Origin: Flavobacterium sp.
GTDB taxonomy: Bacteria; Bacteroidota; Bacteroidia; Flavobacteriales; Flavobacteriaceae
DNA length: 17,955 bases
Reading direction: 5' to 3'
Assembly: GCA_030151255.1 (NCBI GenBank)
Contig: JASLED010000105.1
Coordinates: forward strand, 1-17,955
Part shown: piece by piece, positions 14,908 through 17,955 of the stretch
Layout: each line of letters starts with the position of its first letter
Position numbering within the stretch: position 1 is the first letter of the stretch
Program-made: the position numbers and the translations under genes
Notes under the pieces: model-generated
Database searches by the model: none
The model's input: only the letters and a program-made list of their open reading frames with translations
Told to the model about the DNA's origin: nothing

Positions 14908-15432
14908 ATGAAAAAAATTATTACAACAACAGCAATATTATTTGCTTTTGCAACAGCAACCGCGCAACAAGGATTTCATAAAATAGGTATTGCTGCCGAA
15001 GTAGCTTTGCCAATGGGCAATTTTGGAGATGGCTTTTCTACTGGGTTTGGAGCTACAGGAAAAGTTTTTTATGGCATCAGCGACACCGCAGACATAACTG
15101 GAACAATAGGCTATCTACATTTTGGAATGAAAAGCAGTCAATTTGTAAACGGCCACTTAGGAATGATTCCTCTTCAATTTGGATACCGACACAGCTTTGG
15201 CGGTTTTTATGCCGAACCTCAATTGGGGCTAATGTTTGTTACTTCTAAAGTAGAACTAAAAGGAATGGGAGGTCTTTTCGGTGATGTTTCTGGTTCTTCT
15301 TCCGATACAAAGTTTAGCTTAGGCATTGGAGGAGGATACGAATTTGGCAACTGGGATTTGGGCTTGCGATATCAAATTGTAGATCAAGCTAACTTTATTG
15401 CTCTTCGTGCAGGATATAATTTTTCAATATAA
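14908..15432 (+). CDS. Small outer-membrane beta-barrel protein (OmpW/Omp_b-brl type)
   Basis: This 174-residue protein starts from ATG 14908 (MKKIITTTAILFAFATATA, cleaved before QQGF). An upstream in-frame ATG at 14863 would put 15 charged residues before the signal peptide and is rejected. The mature part is about 155 residues of alternating, glycine- and aromatic-rich strands (GIAAEVALPMGNFGDGFSTG, GTIGYLHFGMKS, LQFGYRHSFGGFYAEPQLGL, LGIGGGYEFGNWDLGLRYQ). It ends in LRAGYNFSI, an aromatic-rich last strand as needed for barrel assembly by BamA. The size suggests an eight-stranded barrel. Function is unknown. It sits 103 bases after the beta-helix lipoprotein and 12 bases before the next lipoprotein gene, so it leads or continues a secreted-protein operon. 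Confidence 0.83.
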   Translation: MKKIITTTAILFAFATATAQQGFHKIGIAAEVALPMGNFGDGFSTGFGATGKVFYGISDTADITGTIGYLHFGMKSSQFVNGHLGMIPLQFGYRHSFGGFYAEPQLGLMFVTSKVELKGMGGLFGDVSGSSSDTKFSLGIGGGYEFGNWDLGLRYQIVDQANFIALRAGYNFSI

Positions 15433-15444
15433 AATATAATATTT

Positions 15445-16101
15445 ATGAAACCAATTTTTTTAAAATACTTTGGAAACGTAGGAGTGTTGCTTTGCAGCAC
15501 GCTCCTATTATTATCCTGTTCTGGAAGTAGTGATGATATTCCTGCAGGAGACGTGTTAGGAAATTCAACCTTAACGATGAAAGTTAACGGAGAACAATGG
15601 AATTCTGCATTGAGTTTATTGATAACTGAAGAACAGGAAAACAGCCAACAAGGGAAATATCGTTACGTTTCTTTATCCGGAAACAGAATAATAGATAAAA
15701 ATAGCGCTACAGAAGACGATCTAGTAGAAACCATCGGTTTATATATTGCAATTCCAGAGAGCAAATTCAAAAATCCAATAGGAAGTTATCCTATTATTTT
15801 AAAAGAATCTCAAGCAGGATATGCTTGGGGGGTATTTGGCTCAAGCACAAATTTGCGCGACGCAACCACTTATGTGTCAGGAGATCCAAATAATGTTGGA
15901 CATTCTGTTGGCAATTTAGAAATTACAAAATATGAAATCGGAGAACAAATGATTTTGGGACATCCAACCGGACAAGAAGGCTATAAAATGTTATCAGGTA
16001 CTTTCTATTTAAATGTTTATCCGATAAATGGTACGGGAGATAAATTAAAAATTGAAGACGGTAAGTTTACTATTTCCGAAGGATTTGACTTTGGATTCTA
16101 A
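15445..16101 (+). CDS. Small lipoprotein, DUF6252-like hypothetical
   Basis: This protein has 218 residues, with a type II signal peptide ending LLLLSC (Cys25), then SGSSDD. The mature part begins with LTMKVNGEQWNS, a pattern common at the start of small Bacteroidota lipoproteins of the DUF6252 kind (family assignment from memory, unverified). It continues with mostly beta-strand sequence (IGLYIAIPESKF, GSYPIIL, MLSGTFYLNVYP) and ends EGFDFGF, which resembles the closing strand of a small beta-sandwich. No catalytic residues are recognised. It is 12 bases after the barrel gene and 10 bases before the propeller gene. Its signal peptide and the DNA encoding it closely resemble those of the next gene. 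Confidence 0.75.
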   Translation: MKPIFLKYFGNVGVLLCSTLLLLSCSGSSDDIPAGDVLGNSTLTMKVNGEQWNSALSLLITEEQENSQQGKYRYVSLSGNRIIDKNSATEDDLVETIGLYIAIPESKFKNPIGSYPIILKESQAGYAWGVFGSSTNLRDATTYVSGDPNNVGHSVGNLEITKYEIGEQMILGHPTGQEGYKMLSGTFYLNVYPINGTGDKLKIEDGKFTISEGFDFGF

Positions 16102-16111
16102 AAAAGAGACC

Positions 16112-17362
16112 ATGAAAGTACTATTTTCTCCATATTTTAAATCCGCAGGAGTGTTGCTATGCAGTGCGCTCCTGCTATTTTCCTGCTCCAAAGACGATGG
16201 TGCCAGTAATGTGATTCAACCAGCCGAAAGTGACGAATTAAAGCTCACTGTCTCAGCTGATGATATAGACGTAAATGAAGAAGTTACTTTTACCGTAACA
16301 GTTCGAGGTAAGGAAGTTGATGCCAATATCTATATCGATGGAACTAAAATAAGCGGTAACCAATATCGATTTCAAAGTAGTGGAGAATATAAAATTCTCG
16401 CTAAAAAAGATGGACTGATTGATAGTAATTACATAGATATAAAAGTTTATCAAAATGATATTTACGCAGTAGGATATAAAGGGAACTCAAATGCTACTGC
16501 AAAATATTGGAAAAATGATGTAGAGATATCTATTGCAGAAGGAACCGAGGCAAGTTTATCTTCCATATTCGTAGATAATGATACTGTATATATATCAGGT
16601 CAACAAAATAATATGGCTAAATATTGGAGGAATGGTGTAGGAGTAACTCTTGGTGGATCATTTTCAAACGGTTACGATGTTTTTGTGTTTAATGGTGATG
16701 TCTATGTTTGTGGGTATAGAAGTTATAACGGTAGGCTCGTAGCAGCATATTGGAAAAATGGGATTGAAATTCCACTACCGTCTTTGACTGTTGGAAGTCA
16801 AAGTCATGCTCGCTCAATTTTTGTAGATAAAGGTAATGTATATATTGTCGGAATAGAGTTTAATAGTGATGGAGAACGGGCTGTGTTATGGAAAAACGGT
16901 GTTGTTGAGAAATTAAGCGAAGAAAATATAAAAGGAGATGCATATTCTGTATTTGTTTATAATGAAGATGTTTATGTCGCAGGATCAGAGCGAAGTGGCT
17001 CTAAATCTATAGCTAAATATTGGAAAAATGGTATTGCCATAAATCTTTCTAATGGGAGTGAAAATGCAAAGGCTTATTCAATTTATGTAGATGAAGGGGA
17101 TGTATATGTTGCAGGATATGAAGATAATATAGGTAAGTATTGGAAGAACGGAATCGAGACCACTTTGGTTGATTTGCATAGATTTGCACAATGTCTCTCG
17201 GTTTTTGTTAATAATGGTAGTGTATATGTCTCTGGATATGGAACAAATGGCTATAATCGAACTGCTAAATATTGGAAAAATAGTAATCCAATAAACCTTT
17301 GTGAAGACGATGAAGATACTTACGCTACTTCAATATTTGTAACCCGTAAATTATTAAAATGA
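16112..17362 (+). CDS. Lipoprotein with Ig-like domain and seven WKNG repeats (probable beta-propeller)
   Basis: This 416-residue protein starts from ATG 16112 (MKVLFSPYFKSAGVLLCSAL); an in-frame ATG at 16052 lies inside the previous gene and is rejected. Lipobox LFSC is followed by SKDDG, which fits the K-D-D surface lipoprotein export signal described for Capnocytophaga. About 38-110 looks like an Ig/PKD-type domain (LKLTVSADDIDVNEEVTFTV ... YKILAKKDG). Seven repeats of about 40-45 residues follow, each built as S-I-F-V-x-x-G-D-V-Y-V-A-G-Y, then a loop, then A-K-Y-W-K-N-G-I-x-I. The seventh is YWKNSNPI, and a last half-strand (SIFVTRKLLK) could close the ring. Seven units predict a seven-bladed propeller, a binding platform. 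Ligand is unknown. A terminator of the duplicated type lies 145 bases downstream. Confidence 0.82.
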   Translation: MKVLFSPYFKSAGVLLCSALLLFSCSKDDGASNVIQPAESDELKLTVSADDIDVNEEVTFTVTVRGKEVDANIYIDGTKISGNQYRFQSSGEYKILAKKDGLIDSNYIDIKVYQNDIYAVGYKGNSNATAKYWKNDVEISIAEGTEASLSSIFVDNDTVYISGQQNNMAKYWRNGVGVTLGGSFSNGYDVFVFNGDVYVCGYRSYNGRLVAAYWKNGIEIPLPSLTVGSQSHARSIFVDKGNVYIVGIEFNSDGERAVLWKNGVVEKLSEENIKGDAYSVFVYNEDVYVAGSERSGSKSIAKYWKNGIAINLSNGSENAKAYSIYVDEGDVYVAGYEDNIGKYWKNGIETTLVDLHRFAQCLSVFVNNGSVYVSGYGTNGYNRTAKYWKNSNPINLCEDDEDTYATSIFVTRKLLK

Positions 17363-17507
17363 AGGAGTTAAAAGCAAGAAATTCTTTAAGATTAATCGGT
17401 TTTTTAGTAGTTAGTTAAAAAACGTGCTAACTTTTAAGTTGATACTTATCTATTTAAAAACATAAAGTATTAAATACTCTTAGGGTTAGTAAAGAGTTAT
17501 TGCATAT
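17363..17507. other. Non-coding leader to the second composite element
   Basis: There are 145 AT-rich bases after the propeller gene. An 8-bp inverted repeat GTTTTTTA/TAAAAAAC with a 9-base loop lies around 17399-17423, without a T-tract. Nothing else is recognised. Confidence 0.4.
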
Positions 17508-17539
17508 AAATCCCAATTTTTTAAAGTTGGGATTTTTTT
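17508..17539 (+). terminator. Rho-independent terminator, second copy of the nagB-type hairpin
   Basis: 17508-17519 pairs with 17524-17535 around a 4-base loop; the core AAATCCCAA/TTGGGATTT runs into T7. Compared with the nagB copy, one C-G pair has become U-G, so pairing is kept in the + strand RNA. It would end the secreted-protein operon. Confidence 0.85.
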
Positions 17540-17552
17540 GTTTCTTTTTTTA

Positions 17553-17688
17553 AATGAAAAACTGTGAAACTGTAAAACTGCTAAACTGTGAAGCTGCTAA
17601 GCTGCAAAATTGCAAAATTGCAAAATTGCTAAATTGTAAAATTGTGAAGCTGCTAAGCTGCAAAATTGCTAAACTGTAAAATTGCAAA
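17553..17688 (+). repeat. Array of 17 exact-register 8-bp repeats (octamer array B)
   Basis: There are seventeen consecutive octamers without indels, for example ACTGTGAA, ACTGTAAA, ACTGCTAA, GCTGCTAA, GCTGCAAA, ATTGCAAA, ATTGCTAA, ATTGTGAA. TG at positions 3-4 and AA at 7-8 are invariant. Positions 5-6 use almost only TA, TG, CT or CA. The consensus is the same as in array A, with more C at position 5. It begins 13 bases after the terminator T-run, as in array A. Confidence 0.9.
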
Positions 17689-17715
17689 GACTCTTATTGT
17701 GCGTATTTTTGTCTG

Positions 17716-17776
17716 TGTGAACTTTATACCTCAAAAAAAACTTCTTCGCATTTTTACTCCTTTGCATTTTTACCAA
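17716..17776. repeat. Shared tail of the composite element with inverted octamers, copy B
   Basis: TGTGAACTTTAT (17716-17727) and CCTC with an A-run are followed by TTCGCATT, TTTACTCC, TTTGCATT and TTTACCAA at 17745-17776. On the other strand, AATGCGAA and AATGCAAA are octamer units. It aligns with 8625-8685 almost base for base. Confidence 0.7.
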
Positions 17777-17955
17777 TAATCTCAAACTACTTAAGAATGT
17801 ACCAAAAAGAAACAAAAAGTACTTCGACTCAGCCTAAATACGGTCTAAATGGTTTTGAAAGCTAAACCAAAAGAACTCGCTGCGCTCAAACAGCTTTTGC
17901 TTTTACGCTTTCTGCAACTTTTAGACGCTCGTATTTATTCTAGACGTCGGTTTGA
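17777..17955. other. Non-coding end of the window, probable dispersed repeat
   Basis: There is no credible frame on either strand. The sequence changes character to mixed GC with local dyads (CGCTGCG near 17878-17886; AGACG motifs at 17923 and 17942). From memory this style (ACCAAAAAGAAACAAAAAGT, then GAACTCGCTGCGCTCAAAC) resembles intergenic repeats of flavobacterial genomes; that is not verified here. Confidence 0.35.

Overview
The window looks like chromosomal DNA of a Bacteroidota bacterium, most likely a flavobacterium (family Flavobacteriaceae; a Myroides- or Flavobacterium-like genus is a guess). The signs are low GC, A-rich translation starts instead of strong Shine-Dalgarno sites, promoter-like TAnnTTTG/TTTG pairs, lipoproteins with acidic residues just after the lipobox cysteine, and signal peptides ending in an A-Q cleavage context.

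Region 1 (1-7282, all + strand) is the downstream part of a surface polysaccharide (O-antigen or capsule) locus. It holds the tail of an unidentified gene, an ATP-grasp ligase-like protein, a Wzy-like polymerase, two GT4 glycosyltransferases, a nucleotide-sugar SDR epimerase/reductase, a WecA/WbpL-like initiating sugar-phosphate transferase and a short PglD/NeuD-like sugar acetyltransferase. The last three plausibly make and load the first sugar on undecaprenyl phosphate. The upstream GT/Wzy genes are visibly more AT-rich and look like the strain-variable cassette. A strong hairpin terminator/attenuator lies between the ATP-grasp gene and the polymerase gene.

Region 2 (7283-8958) has a 313-base regulatory gap with TGTATTT/AAATACA dyads, then nagB in a single-domain form, then a terminator and a long repeat-rich gap containing an array of exact 8-bp units.

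Region 3 (8959-13380, all - strand) is a three-gene operon: an ECF sigma factor, a one-pass membrane protein with a cytoplasmic anti-sigma-like head and periplasmic TPRs, and a large exported TPR-CHAT protein with an intact His/Cys pair and a C-terminal membrane anchor. I propose a protease-controlled envelope signalling module. In outline it recalls the TPR-CHAT / anti-sigma / RpoE arrangement of type III-E CRISPR loci, but no Cas genes are present here.

Region 4 (13381-17362, + strand) is divergent from the sigma operon. It encodes secreted proteins: a beta-helix-like lipoprotein, a small outer-membrane beta-barrel, a small lipoprotein and a lipoprotein with seven WKNG-type repeats that probably form a beta-propeller. 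They could be regulon members, but that is inference.

Region 5 (17363-17955) has no gene. It repeats the layout seen after nagB (related terminator, T/C tract, 17 exact octamers, shared tail with inverted octamers), which defines a dispersed composite intergenic element, and ends in sequence that looks like another dispersed repeat.
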